In this document: piece after piece, positions 1 through 7,846 of the stretch
Numbering within the stretch: position 1 is the first letter of the stretch
Layout of the letters: each line of letters starts with the position of its first letter
NCBI RefSeq assembly: GCF_004661485.1
Contig: NZ_PQVH01000008.1
Span: forward strand, 310,001-374,000
Origin: Methylotenera oryzisoli
GTDB lineage: Bacteria > Pseudomonadota > Gammaproteobacteria > Burkholderiales > Methylophilaceae
Length of the DNA: 64,000 nucleotides
Reading direction: 5' to 3'
Program-made: the position numbers and the translations under genes
The notes under the pieces: model-generated
Told to the model about the DNA's origin: nothing
The model's database searches: none
The model's input: the letters and a program-made list of their open reading frames with translations, nothing else

Positions 1-312
1 CGCTTGCGTATGTGTGGTAGCAATCGTTAAAGTGCCAGTTTCCACATCACTAAATTCTTCACCTACACGCTTTATATTTTCAATATCGCGCATCACCTTA
101 TCAGCCAGCATCACAATCTGCTGACCAGGCACTGTCAAACCAGTTAACCGTTTACCATTGCGCTTAAATATCTGCAAACCAAGCTCTTCTTCAATCAACT
201 GAATTTGCTTACTCACGCCGGGCTGTGATGTATACAAAGCATCGGCTGCACTGGTAATATTTAACCCCTGCTTCACCACTTCATGCAAATAACGTAACTG
301 ATGTAATTTCAT
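1..312 (-). CDS. cysB: CysB-like LysR regulator, C-terminus cut by window edge
   Basis: The minus strand reads open from an ATG at 312 to the window edge, giving the first 104 residues of a LysR-type regulator. It begins MKLHQLRYLHEVVKQGLN and carries the N-terminal winged helix-turn-helix (about residues 1-60, with TSAADALYTSQPGVSKQI as helix-turn-helix and recognition helix), followed by the linker helix. That N-terminus is typical of CysB/Cbl, which activate sulfate assimilation genes in response to O- or N-acetylserine. It is divergent from the sulfur assimilation genes starting at 502, which fits CysB. The effector domain lies outside the window, so CysB and Cbl cannot be separated with certainty. 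Confidence 0.88.
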   Translation of the reverse strand, partial: MKLHQLRYLHEVVKQGLNITSAADALYTSQPGVSKQIQLIEEELGLQIFKRNGKRLTGLTVPGQQIVMLADKVMRDIENIKRVGEEFSDVETGTLTIATTHTQA

Positions 313-501
313 TGGATTAGCTTCTTCTAAACAACCTAATTAACGAGATATTTCAAGCACACCGCTAACACTGTCAATGTGTAAAAATACGTACACCTTA
401 TATAACTAAACGATATATCCATAGAATAACATATTCTTAAAAAAAACGAGAACGCACTGTTATAGTACGCGCCTAAATTTAGTTGATAACGGATACTCCA
501 C
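313..501 (+). promoter_or_regulatory. Divergent cysB / sulfur operon control region
   Basis: This 189-bp AT-rich gap separates the cysB-like gene from the sulfur operon. It contains the short inverted repeat AGAATA-ACA-TATTCT (about 423-437) and, further on, TATAGT (461-466) that could serve as a -10 for the operon; no good -35 is seen 17 bp upstream. An activator-dependent promoter with LysR-type sites is the expected arrangement for a CysB target. The exact sites are inferred from position and symmetry only. Confidence 0.4.
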
Positions 502-1296
502 ATGGAATTTGGTTATGTAATCTCGGGCTTTGCCGTAGGTTTGCTTGTTGGCGTCACAGGTGTAGGTGGCGGTTCATTAATGACCCCCTTACTCGTTTTT
601 TTATTCGGTTTCAAAGCAGCAGTTGCTGTAGGTACCGACTTGCTCTACGCAGCCATTACCAAAACTGGCGGTGTGTTTGTACATCACAATACGCATAAAT
701 CTGTTGATTGGCGAGTGGTAGCATGGATGTCGGCTGGCAGCTTACCTTCTGCGGTAATCACAATTTTTGTGATTAAACACCTTATCCAAATTGAAAAAGA
801 TATTTCAGGCATTATCACCCATACATTGGGGGTTGCACTCATTTTAACGGCGATAGCTTTAATAATCCGCAGCTATTTAACACGCAAAAAAATACGCGAA
901 ATTGAAGATAGTGTCATTAGTAGTGGTCGTTTTAATAAAATTCAGGTCCCAGCAACCATATTTACTGGCATAATACTGGGTGCGCTAGTTACAATTTCCT
1001 CAGTAGGTGCAGGTGCGCTTGGCACACTGGCGATACTCTTCCTTTATCCTAAGATGAGCACGCTCAAAGTAGTAGGTACTGATTTAGCGCATGCAATCCC
1101 GTTAACGGCGGTTGCTGGCTTCGGTCATTGGACGCTTGGACATGTCAACTTTGAACTGTTAGGCACATTACTCATCGGATCTCTGCCTGGAATATGGGTG
1201 GGTAGCCATTTGAGTGTAAAAATTCCAGAAAAAATACTACGCCTAATTTTAGCCACGCTACTACTTGTGATTGGTTTGAAATTCGTTTTAGTTTAA
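502..1296 (+). CDS. TauE/SafE family permease, probable sulfite/sulfate transporter
   Basis: This 264-residue, very hydrophobic protein belongs to the TauE/SafE (DUF81) anion permeases. It has about eight membrane segments and the family glycine motif GVTGVGGGSLMTPLL near residues 18-32, partly repeated as the SSVGAGALGTLAILFLYP stretch in the second half. Members move sulfite, sulfoacetate or related anions across the inner membrane. As first gene of the sulfur assimilation run, 31 bp before cysI, it most likely handles sulfate or sulfite; no CysTWA or CysZ gene is visible. Direction of transport cannot be read from sequence. An ORF in another frame at 483-698 is a shadow. Confidence 0.87.
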   Translation: MEFGYVISGFAVGLLVGVTGVGGGSLMTPLLVFLFGFKAAVAVGTDLLYAAITKTGGVFVHHNTHKSVDWRVVAWMSAGSLPSAVITIFVIKHLIQIEKDISGIITHTLGVALILTAIALIIRSYLTRKKIREIEDSVISSGRFNKIQVPATIFTGIILGALVTISSVGAGALGTLAILFLYPKMSTLKVVGTDLAHAIPLTAVAGFGHWTLGHVNFELLGTLLIGSLPGIWVGSHLSVKIPEKILRLILATLLLVIGLKFVLV

Positions 1297-1327
1297 TTTA
1301 AAAGTTAGTTTAAAAAGCACTATATAT

Positions 1328-2995
1328 ATGTATAAATATGATGAAATAGATCAACAAATTGTTGATGAACGCGTTGCCCAATATCGCGACCAGACTCGTC
1401 GCTACTTAGCTGGCGAGCTATCAGAAGATGAGTTCCGCCCGCTACGCCTTCAAAATGGCTTATATATCCAACGTCAGGCACCGATGCTCCGCATCGCCGT
1501 GCCTTATGGCATGTTATCTAGCGCACAATTGCGCAAACTTGGCGATATTTCAAAAAAATACGACAAAGGTTATGGTCACTTCAGCACACGTCAGAACTTG
1601 CAATTAAACTGGCCTAAGCTAGAAGATGTGCCTGAAATCCTAGCAGATTTAGCCACAGTGGAAATGCACGCCATTCAAACCTCAGGTAACTGCATCCGCA
1701 ACATCACTACCGACCAGTTCGTAGGCGTTGCACCGGATGAAGTGATTGACCCACGCGCGATTGCTGAAATCATGCGCCAATGGAGCACGTTCCACCCTGA
1801 ATTCGCTTTATTGCCACGTAAATTCAAAATTGCAGTTTCTGGTACTAAAAATGACCGCGCGCTAGTACAAGCCCACGACATTGGCTTAGAGTTTTACCGT
1901 GACAGCAACAACCAAGTAGCAATCAAGGTATGGGTTGGCGGTGGCTTAGGCCGCACACCAATCTTGGGTACAGTAATCCGCGAACATCTGGAATGGCAAC
2001 ATGCCCTTACCTATTGCGAAGCGATTATTCGTGTCTATAACTTACATGGCCGTCGTGACAATATCTACAAAGCACGTATCAAGATTTTAGTGAAGGCTTT
2101 GGGTATTGATGAATTCCGCAAACAAGTAGACGCGGAATGGGCACATATTAAAGATACAGAAAACACCATCAGCGAAGCTGAGTTAGCTCGCGTGGCGCAA
2201 CACTTTGATGTGATGCCTTATGAAAACGTGCCAGCACATGACGCAGGTTTTGATGCGGCAGTTGCTAGCAACCCTGCGTTTGCCGCATGGGTTAAACGTT
2301 GCGTACATCCACACAAACAAACTGGCTATCGCGCAGTGACACTTTCACTCAAACCGCACGGCCAAGCACCTGGCGACATTAGCTCTGAGCAAATGTGGAC
2401 TGTGGCTGACCTTGCTGACCAATACAGCTTTGGTGAGTTACGTTCATCTCATGAGCAAAACCTAATATTGGCTGATGTTAAATTAAGCGATTTATTTGCC
2501 TTGTGGGAAAAAGCACGTGCTAATGGTTTAGCAAGCCCTAACATCGGTTTGCTGACAGATATCATTTGCTGCCCAGGCGGTGACTTCTGCTCACTTGCTA
2601 ACGCAAAGAGTATTCCTATCGCTAAAGCGATTCAAATGCAATTTGACAACCTTGACTACCTGCACGACATTGGTGAGATGGAACTGAATATTTCAGGTTG
2701 TATGAACGCCTGCGGCCACCACCATGTGGGTCACATTGGTATTCTCGGTGTAGATAAAGATGGCTCTGAGTGGTATCAAGTCACAATCGGTGGCAAACAA
2801 GGTAACGATGCCAGCATTGGTACTGTAATTGGGCCTTCATTCTCAGCTGATGAGATGCCTGGCGTCGTGCAAAAGTTAATTGAGGTTTACATTCAAGAAC
2901 GTACACCTGAAGAAAGATTTATTGATACTGTGCGTCGCTTGGGCGTTGCCCCATTCAAAGCACATGTCTATGCAAAAAATGAGGTTGCAGCATGA
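1328..2995 (+). CDS. cysI: Sulfite reductase hemoprotein (CysI type)
   Basis: 555 residues, the normal length for the siroheme/[4Fe-4S] sulfite or nitrite reductase family. Two ferredoxin-like half domains and two siroheme-binding halves are present. The cluster ligands are visible as CPGGDFC (Cys415 and Cys421) and CMNAC (Cys458 and Cys462), that is C-x5-C-x36-C-x3-C, where Cys462 also bridges to siroheme. It reduces sulfite to sulfide with six electrons in the cytoplasm. Nitrite reductase is the alternative, but placement among cysH, cysD and cysN makes sulfite the substrate. No flavoprotein partner (cysJ) lies nearby. The stop overlaps the next start by 4 bp (ATGA), so the two are translationally coupled. 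Confidence 0.95.
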   Translation: MYKYDEIDQQIVDERVAQYRDQTRRYLAGELSEDEFRPLRLQNGLYIQRQAPMLRIAVPYGMLSSAQLRKLGDISKKYDKGYGHFSTRQNLQLNWPKLEDVPEILADLATVEMHAIQTSGNCIRNITTDQFVGVAPDEVIDPRAIAEIMRQWSTFHPEFALLPRKFKIAVSGTKNDRALVQAHDIGLEFYRDSNNQVAIKVWVGGGLGRTPILGTVIREHLEWQHALTYCEAIIRVYNLHGRRDNIYKARIKILVKALGIDEFRKQVDAEWAHIKDTENTISEAELARVAQHFDVMPYENVPAHDAGFDAAVASNPAFAAWVKRCVHPHKQTGYRAVTLSLKPHGQAPGDISSEQMWTVADLADQYSFGELRSSHEQNLILADVKLSDLFALWEKARANGLASPNIGLLTDIICCPGGDFCSLANAKSIPIAKAIQMQFDNLDYLHDIGEMELNISGCMNACGHHHVGHIGILGVDKDGSEWYQVTIGGKQGNDASIGTVIGPSFSADEMPGVVQKLIEVYIQERTPEERFIDTVRRLGVAPFKAHVYAKNEVAA

Positions 2996-3609
2996 GTAAT
3001 TTAATCAAACTGAACAATGGCGTGGCTAGCGTGGTAGAAGATGACTGGACACTGGTTCAGTTGCCTGCCACACAAGTAGAAGAGCGCAAACAAGCTGGTA
3101 AAGTTGTTTTATTTAAACTGACCGGTGAGACTACCGTCACCGATGCTCAAATTGCAGATACGGCGATTCCAGCAACTGGAAAAATCATTCTGCCGTTAAG
3201 TGTATTTATCGCACGCAACGACGAAATTAAAGCTCGCATTGCGCAAGGTGAAGTCGGCGTCTGGTTAGCAACACATGAACTGCTAGAAAACCTGACGCAA
3301 CATCAAGCTGACTTAAATGCACTGCCTATCATCGCGATTTTTGTAGAGCGCTTTGCAGATGGCCGTATTTTCTCATTAGGTAACTTGCTACGCACACGCT
3401 TTGGCTTTAAAAATGAATTACGTGCGTTTGGCGATGTGTTACGTGACCAACTGTACTTCTTGAAACGTAGTGGCTTTACTAGCTACTTAGTGCGTGCAGA
3501 CCGCTCAGCACAAGAAGCGATTGCCAGCCTAAGTGACTTTACTAAACCATACCAAGGCGCGGTCGATGAGCCACGCCCTGTATTTAAGCGTTACAACAGA
3601 GGCGCATAA
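2992..3609 (+). CDS. DUF934 family protein of the sulfite reductase operon
   Basis: 205 residues matching the DUF934 family, which is commonly found beside cysI-type sulfite reductases in Proteobacteria and has no firmly assigned biochemical role known to me. The conserved centre reads FADGRIFSLGNLLRTRFGF followed by ELRAFGDVLRDQLYFLKRSG. There is no signal peptide, membrane helix or cysteine-rich cluster motif. It overlaps cysI by 4 bp and abuts cysH directly (stop at 3609, ATG at 3610), so it is made in step with both. A role in electron delivery to, or assembly of, CysI is a guess from context. Confidence 0.9.
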   Translation: MSNLIKLNNGVASVVEDDWTLVQLPATQVEERKQAGKVVLFKLTGETTVTDAQIADTAIPATGKIILPLSVFIARNDEIKARIAQGEVGVWLATHELLENLTQHQADLNALPIIAIFVERFADGRIFSLGNLLRTRFGFKNELRAFGDVLRDQLYFLKRSGFTSYLVRADRSAQEAIASLSDFTKPYQGAVDEPRPVFKRYNRGA

Positions 3610-4389
3610 ATGACTACGGATGTAGATTTAGGTCAGGTTGTAATGCTTAAACCTAGCGCGAACAACCCAGCGACTAGACCAACACTAACGGATGAATTGG
3701 TAGCAAGCGTTAATCAAAAAGCGGGCGAAGTGCTAGCACTATTAAGCAGTGCCGCAAACGAGTTTGGCGCGAATGAAGTCACCTTTGCCAATAGCTTTGG
3801 CGCAGAAGACATGGTGTTAACCGACATCATTCAACGCCAAAAAATCGCGATTGAGATTTTCTCGCTGGACACTGGCCGCCTGCCTGTTGAAACCTACGAT
3901 TTAATTGCCAAAACAGAGCAAACTTACAATACCAAACTTAAAATCTTTTTCCCACAGTCTGACGCGGTAGAAAGTTATGTAAGAACCAATGGCATCAATG
4001 CATTCTATGAATCCATTGATTTACGCAAAGCCTGCTGCTTTATGCGTAAAGTAGAACCATTGCAACGTGCTTTAAAAGGCAAAAAAGCATGGGTAACCGG
4101 TATGCGTGCAGAGCAATCTACCACACGCGTCAACCTGCCCTTCCGTGAGTTTGATAGTGGCAACAAGCTAGAAAAATTTAACCCGCTTAGCAACTGGACG
4201 GAAAAAGAAGTATGGGCATACATCCGCATGTTTGATGTGCCATACAACAAACTGCATGACCAATTTTACCCAAGCATAGGCTGCGCCCCATGTACGCGCG
4301 CGATTGCGATGGGTGAAGATGTGCGGGCCGGCCGCTGGTGGTGGGAAGACCCCAACAGCAAAGAGTGCGGATTACACGTAAAGAAGTGA
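3610..4389 (+). CDS. cysH: Assimilatory adenylyl-sulfate (APS) reductase
   Basis: 259 residues of the PAPS/APS reductase family (PP-loop-like fold). The motif FGAEDMVLTDI binds the nucleotide sulfate. Cys142-Cys143 and Cys225-x2-Cys228 form the CC...CxxC signature of a [4Fe-4S] cluster, which marks the plant/bacterial APS-using type rather than the cluster-free E. coli PAPS reductase. It reduces APS to sulfite using thioredoxin or glutathione. The C-terminus ends in KECGLHVKK, carrying the catalytic cysteine (ECGLH motif). The absence of a cysC kinase in the operon agrees with direct APS use. Confidence 0.95.
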   Translation: MTTDVDLGQVVMLKPSANNPATRPTLTDELVASVNQKAGEVLALLSSAANEFGANEVTFANSFGAEDMVLTDIIQRQKIAIEIFSLDTGRLPVETYDLIAKTEQTYNTKLKIFFPQSDAVESYVRTNGINAFYESIDLRKACCFMRKVEPLQRALKGKKAWVTGMRAEQSTTRVNLPFREFDSGNKLEKFNPLSNWTEKEVWAYIRMFDVPYNKLHDQFYPSIGCAPCTRAIAMGEDVRAGRWWWEDPNSKECGLHVKK

Positions 4390-4459
4390 TTTTATAAAAT
4401 TCTGCTACGTATCCAGTATTAGCATTAAGTAGTAATTTTGATTTTTGAAACCTAAGAAT

Positions 4460-5392
4460 ATGACAACAACTAAACAACCCTTATCTCATTTAGACTGGCT
4501 AGAGTCTGAGGCCATTTACATTCTGCGCGAGGTCGCGGGGCAATGTAGCAACCCTGTACTATTATTCTCAGGTGGCAAAGATTCACTTTGTATTTTACGT
4601 TTAGCTGAAAAAGCATTCCGCCCTGGTAAATTCCCGTTTCCACTCATGCATATTGATACTGGTCACAACTATCAAGAAGTGCTGGATTTCCGTGACCAAC
4701 GCGCAGCAGAATTAGGTGAGCGCCTGATTGTACGTTCAGTTGAAGACTCAATGAAACGCGGTACCGTGGTACTTAAATCACCTGATGAGCCACGCAATAA
4801 ACACCAATCAGTCACATTACTTGAAGCAATTGAAGAGTTTGGCTTTGACTGCTGTATCGGTGGCGCACGCCGCGATGAAGAAAAAGCACGTGCCAAAGAA
4901 CGTATCATGAGTTTCCGAGATGAGTTTGGCCAGTGGGATCCTAAAAATCAACGCCCTGAGTTATGGAACCTGTATAACGCTCGTTCACACAAAGGCGAAA
5001 ACATCCGTGCCTTCCCTATTTCTAATTGGACAGAAATGGACGTATGGCAATACATCGAGCGTGAGAACTTAGGCTTGCCAAGCATCTACTTCTCGCACAA
5101 GCGCGACATTATTATGCGTGGCGGCGCGATGATGCCTGCAAACGTACCACTAGCTAACGGCGAGGTAATCAACCAACCTAAAGCAGGTGAAGAAGTCATT
5201 AATATGCAAGTTCGTTTTAGAACTGTAGGTGACATCACATGTACAGCACCAGTACTGTCTGATGCAGACAATGTGAGCAAAATTGTGATTGAAACGGCCA
5301 CCACCACCATTACAGAACGTGGTGCTACCCGCTTAGATGACCAAACCTCAGATGCTTCAATGGAACAACGCAAAAAAGAGGGATATTTCTAA
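4460..5392 (+). CDS. cysD: Sulfate adenylyltransferase subunit 2
   Basis: ATP sulfurylase small subunit of the PAPS-reductase-like N-type ATP pyrophosphatase fold, making APS from sulfate and ATP with CysN. The PP-loop LLFSGGKDSLCILRLAEKA lies near the N-terminus and the protein ends EQRKKEGYF, the usual CysD tail. The frame is open from a TTG at 4445, but the ATG at 4460 (MTTTKQPLSHLDWLESEAI) fits the family's start better and gives 310 residues. It lies 70 bp after cysH and is followed by a 104-bp gap containing an imperfect hairpin before cysN. Confidence 0.95.
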   Translation: MTTTKQPLSHLDWLESEAIYILREVAGQCSNPVLLFSGGKDSLCILRLAEKAFRPGKFPFPLMHIDTGHNYQEVLDFRDQRAAELGERLIVRSVEDSMKRGTVVLKSPDEPRNKHQSVTLLEAIEEFGFDCCIGGARRDEEKARAKERIMSFRDEFGQWDPKNQRPELWNLYNARSHKGENIRAFPISNWTEMDVWQYIERENLGLPSIYFSHKRDIIMRGGAMMPANVPLANGEVINQPKAGEEVINMQVRFRTVGDITCTAPVLSDADNVSKIVIETATTTITERGATRLDDQTSDASMEQRKKEGYF

Positions 5393-5413
5393 AAAATACT
5401 ATCAAGATATGCC

Positions 5414-5454
5414 GATTAAATCGATTGCTAGACACTTTATGCAATCGCTTAATC
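5414..5454 (+). repeat. Imperfect hairpin between cysD and cysN
   Basis: GATTAAATCGATTGC (5414-5428) faces GCAATCGCTTAATC (5441-5454) across a 12-nt loop, giving about 13 pairs with one internal irregularity. No U-run follows, so it is not a classical terminator. It could protect or process the mRNA between the two subunit genes. Function is not shown. Confidence 0.45.
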
Positions 5455-5496
5455 AAACATCTTATCTAGCATTTTTGATATTTTGAAAATTTAATT

Positions 5497-6774
5497 ATGA
5501 CAAACACAACGCACAACGACTCACTATTACGCTTTATGACATGCGGCAGCGTAGATGACGGCAAAAGCACACTGATTGGCCGCTTGCTATACGATACCAA
5601 AACCATCTTGGCTGATACGCTGACACAAATTTCAAACACCTCTAAAAAACGGGGTATGGAAGCTGTGGACTTATCACTACTAACCGACGGCTTGCAGGCT
5701 GAACGTGAGCAAGGCATCACGATTGACGTTGCTTACCGCTACTTCAGTACTGGTACACGTAAATACATTATTGCCGATGCCCCAGGCCATGAGCAATACA
5801 CACGTAACATGGTAACGGCAGCATCAACAGCAAACCTTGCGATTATTTTGATCGATGCACGTAGAGGCGTACTCACGCAAACACGTCGCCATAGCTATTT
5901 AGCGCATTTAGTAGGCATTCCACACATTGTGGTAGCGGTTAACAAAATGGACTTAGTGAACTATGACCAAGCTGTTTACGACAAAATCTGTGCCGATTAT
6001 GCTGCCTTCGCGGCAGAAATTGGCTTAGCAGCCGCTAGAGACATTCGCTTTATTCCTATGTCTGCATTAAATGGCGACATGCTAGTAGACCGTTTAGAAA
6101 ATATGCCTTGGTACACAGGCGAGACATTGATTGAAATGTTAGAAAAGGCACCAGCTGCGCATACAGAACAATCTGAAGCATTCCGCTTCCCAGTGCAATT
6201 TGTATGCCGCCCACACGCATCTGATGACCCTGAGTTACATGACTTCCGTGGATTTATGGGTCGTATTGAGTCAGGCGAAATTGCAGTTGGTGATGCAGTA
6301 ACGGTACTGCCAAACGGCTACCAATCAAAAGTAAAAGCTATCCAGCTCGGGACAGACCAATTGCAATCAGCCTCTACAGAACAAAGTGTTACTTTGCTGT
6401 TAGAAGATGAAATCGACACTTCACGTGGTGATATGATTGTTAAAAGTGCTGAAGCGATTGAACCTGTAAAACAAGTAGAAGCATTTGTTTGCTGGCTGTC
6501 AGAAACACCGCTGTCCACTGCACGCACTTACATCATTCGTCACACCACGCGTGAATCTAAGGCTAAAGTAGGCACCATCAGCTATAAAGTAGATGTCAAT
6601 ACATTAGAACAACAAGCCACTAGCGACTTAAAAATGAATGACATTGCGCGCATTAGCTTCAAGCTGGCGCAACCACTGATGATAGATAGCTATAAAAATA
6701 ATCGTGCTACCGGTGCTTTCATCATTATTGATGAATCTACCAATAACACTGTTGGCGCTGGCATGATTGTGTAG
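5497..6774 (+). CDS. cysN: Sulfate adenylyltransferase subunit 1 (GTPase)
   Basis: 425-residue translation-factor-like GTPase that drives APS synthesis with CysD. GTPase motifs are seen in order: G1 GSVDDGKST (about residues 13-21), G2 region around the GITIDVAYRYF stretch, G3 DAPGHEQYTRN and G4 NKMD. Elongation-factor-like beta-barrel domains follow. The length matches stand-alone CysN; there is no C-terminal CysC (APS kinase) fusion, in keeping with an APS-type CysH. It is the last sulfur gene before a strong inverted repeat. Confidence 0.95.
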   Translation: MTNTTHNDSLLRFMTCGSVDDGKSTLIGRLLYDTKTILADTLTQISNTSKKRGMEAVDLSLLTDGLQAEREQGITIDVAYRYFSTGTRKYIIADAPGHEQYTRNMVTAASTANLAIILIDARRGVLTQTRRHSYLAHLVGIPHIVVAVNKMDLVNYDQAVYDKICADYAAFAAEIGLAAARDIRFIPMSALNGDMLVDRLENMPWYTGETLIEMLEKAPAAHTEQSEAFRFPVQFVCRPHASDDPELHDFRGFMGRIESGEIAVGDAVTVLPNGYQSKVKAIQLGTDQLQSASTEQSVTLLLEDEIDTSRGDMIVKSAEAIEPVKQVEAFVCWLSETPLSTARTYIIRHTTRESKAKVGTISYKVDVNTLEQQATSDLKMNDIARISFKLAQPLMIDSYKNNRATGAFIIIDESTNNTVGAGMIV

Positions 6775-6776
6775 GT

Positions 6777-6813
6777 TATATAGTTACCATGTCTAGACAC
6801 AGGTAACTATATA
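6777..6813 (+). repeat. Perfect 12-bp inverted repeat after cysN
   Basis: TATATAGTTACC (6777-6788) and GGTAACTATATA (6802-6813) are exact complements. The 13-nt loop itself contains the palindrome TGTCTAGACA (6790-6799). It starts 2 bp after the cysN stop and has no following T-run. It may be an mRNA 3'-end stabiliser or a protein-binding site in front of fdxA. Confidence 0.6.
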
Positions 6814-6888
6814 GAATTAGTCATCGCAAACTAATAGAATTTCTAATAAAATAACGTTTTAGCTTTTAAGCTGTAAAGGACTATAAAA

Positions 6889-7212
6889 ATGACTTACGTC
6901 GTTACCGAAAACTGTATTCAATGTAAATTCACTGACTGCGTAGATGTTTGCCCAGTTGATTGCTTTGTAGAAGGCCCTAACTTCCTTGCAATTAACCCAG
7001 ACGAGTGTATTGACTGCACACTATGCGTTGCAGAATGTCCAGCTGAAGCCATCTTTGCCGAGGATGATGTCCCTGCAGACCAGCAAGAGTATATTGCGTT
7101 GAACGCTCGCTTTGCACAAGTTTGGCCAGTGATTACTGCGCGTAAAGAAGCACTTCCAGATGCCGAAGCAATGAACGGCGTACCAGGTAAGCGTAATTTA
7201 CTAGTTGAATAA
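6889..7212 (+). CDS. fdxA: Ferredoxin FdxA, 7Fe type
   Basis: 107 residues, the usual length of the FdxA-type [3Fe-4S][4Fe-4S] ferredoxins. The N-terminal half carries C-x2-C style ligands ([19 protein letters not shown]) and then [12 protein letters not shown], with the C-terminal tail typical of the Azotobacter FdI/FdxA group. It is a soluble low-potential electron carrier. It starts 114 bp after cysN, beyond the inverted repeat, and is closed by a terminator. Its position behind a cysI that lacks cysJ makes it a candidate electron donor for sulfite reduction, but FdxA also occurs unlinked to sulfur genes. Confidence 0.93.
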   Translation: MTYVVTENCIQCKFTDCVDVCPVDCFVEGPNFLAINPDECIDCTLCVAECPAEAIFAEDDVPADQQEYIALNARFAQVWPVITARKEALPDAEAMNGVPGKRNLLVE

Positions 7213-7233
7213 TCTAGTACGCGTCAAACACAT

Positions 7234-7258
7234 AAAGGAGGCATATGCCTCCTTTTGT
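7234..7258 (+). terminator. Rho-independent terminator of fdxA
   Basis: AAAGGAGGCAT/ATGCCTCCTTT (7234-7255) is a perfect palindrome that folds into a GC-containing stem with a 4-nt loop and ends in a short T-run. It lies 22 bp after the fdxA stop. Confidence 0.85.
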
Positions 7259-7305
7259 CTATGTGCTAGCGCCTGTTATACAAGCTTAAAGACTAAGCCG
7301 CTGTG

Positions 7306-7806
7306 ATGACTAAACCGTTAAGATTTCTCCAACATTACTCACCTACCCTGCAAGATAAGATCAGACAATTGCAAGCGCAGGGCTTGCTTGGGGACTATAT
7401 TACACAGCGCTATCCGCAACATCACACCATACAAACAGACAAAGCCCTGTATCAGTATAGCAATGAAATTAAGCAAACGTTTTTGCGGAATGCACCCCAG
7501 CTCGATAAAGTACATTACGATAACAAATTAGGCATAGAACACCATGCATTAGGCCTCAATACCGCAATCTCACGCGTACAAGGCGGCAAGCTCAAGGCTA
7601 AAAAAGAAATCCGAATCTCATCATTCTTTAAAGAGTCTCCCACAGAATTCTTACGCATGATTGTGGTTCATGAGTTGGCTCATTTAAAAGAGCGTGATCA
7701 TGACAAGGCTTTTTACCAGCTTTGCCAGCATATGGAGCCTAACTACCACCAGCTAGAGTTCGATTGCCGCGTTTATTTAACGTGGAAAAGTGAAGCTAAG
7801 GCTTAA
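7306..7806 (+). CDS. YgjP-type (WLM/DUF45) zinc metallopeptidase-like protein
   Basis: About 166 residues with the zinc-dependent motif VVHELAHLKERDH (HExxH) near residue 125, followed by a third histidine region in the CQHMEPNYHQLE stretch. This is the YgjP/DUF45 group of predicted metal-dependent hydrolases. The protein is shorter than most members and starts with a conserved FLQHYSPTLQDKIRQL segment. The open frame begins at a GTG (7303), but the ATG at 7306 is the simpler start. Substrate is unknown. It is convergent with the SPFH gene, 40 bp away. Confidence 0.82.
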   Translation: MTKPLRFLQHYSPTLQDKIRQLQAQGLLGDYITQRYPQHHTIQTDKALYQYSNEIKQTFLRNAPQLDKVHYDNKLGIEHHALGLNTAISRVQGGKLKAKKEIRISSFFKESPTEFLRMIVVHELAHLKERDHDKAFYQLCQHMEPNYHQLEFDCRVYLTWKSEAKA

Positions 7807-7846
7807 GCACCCAAAACAATGCTTTAACATTAGCTTCTCCCCTTTA

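Noticed and set aside
483-698. 71-residue frame overlapping the TauE/SafE gene start
   Set aside because: Different frame from a clear permease; Arg/Cys-rich string with no similarity I recognise.
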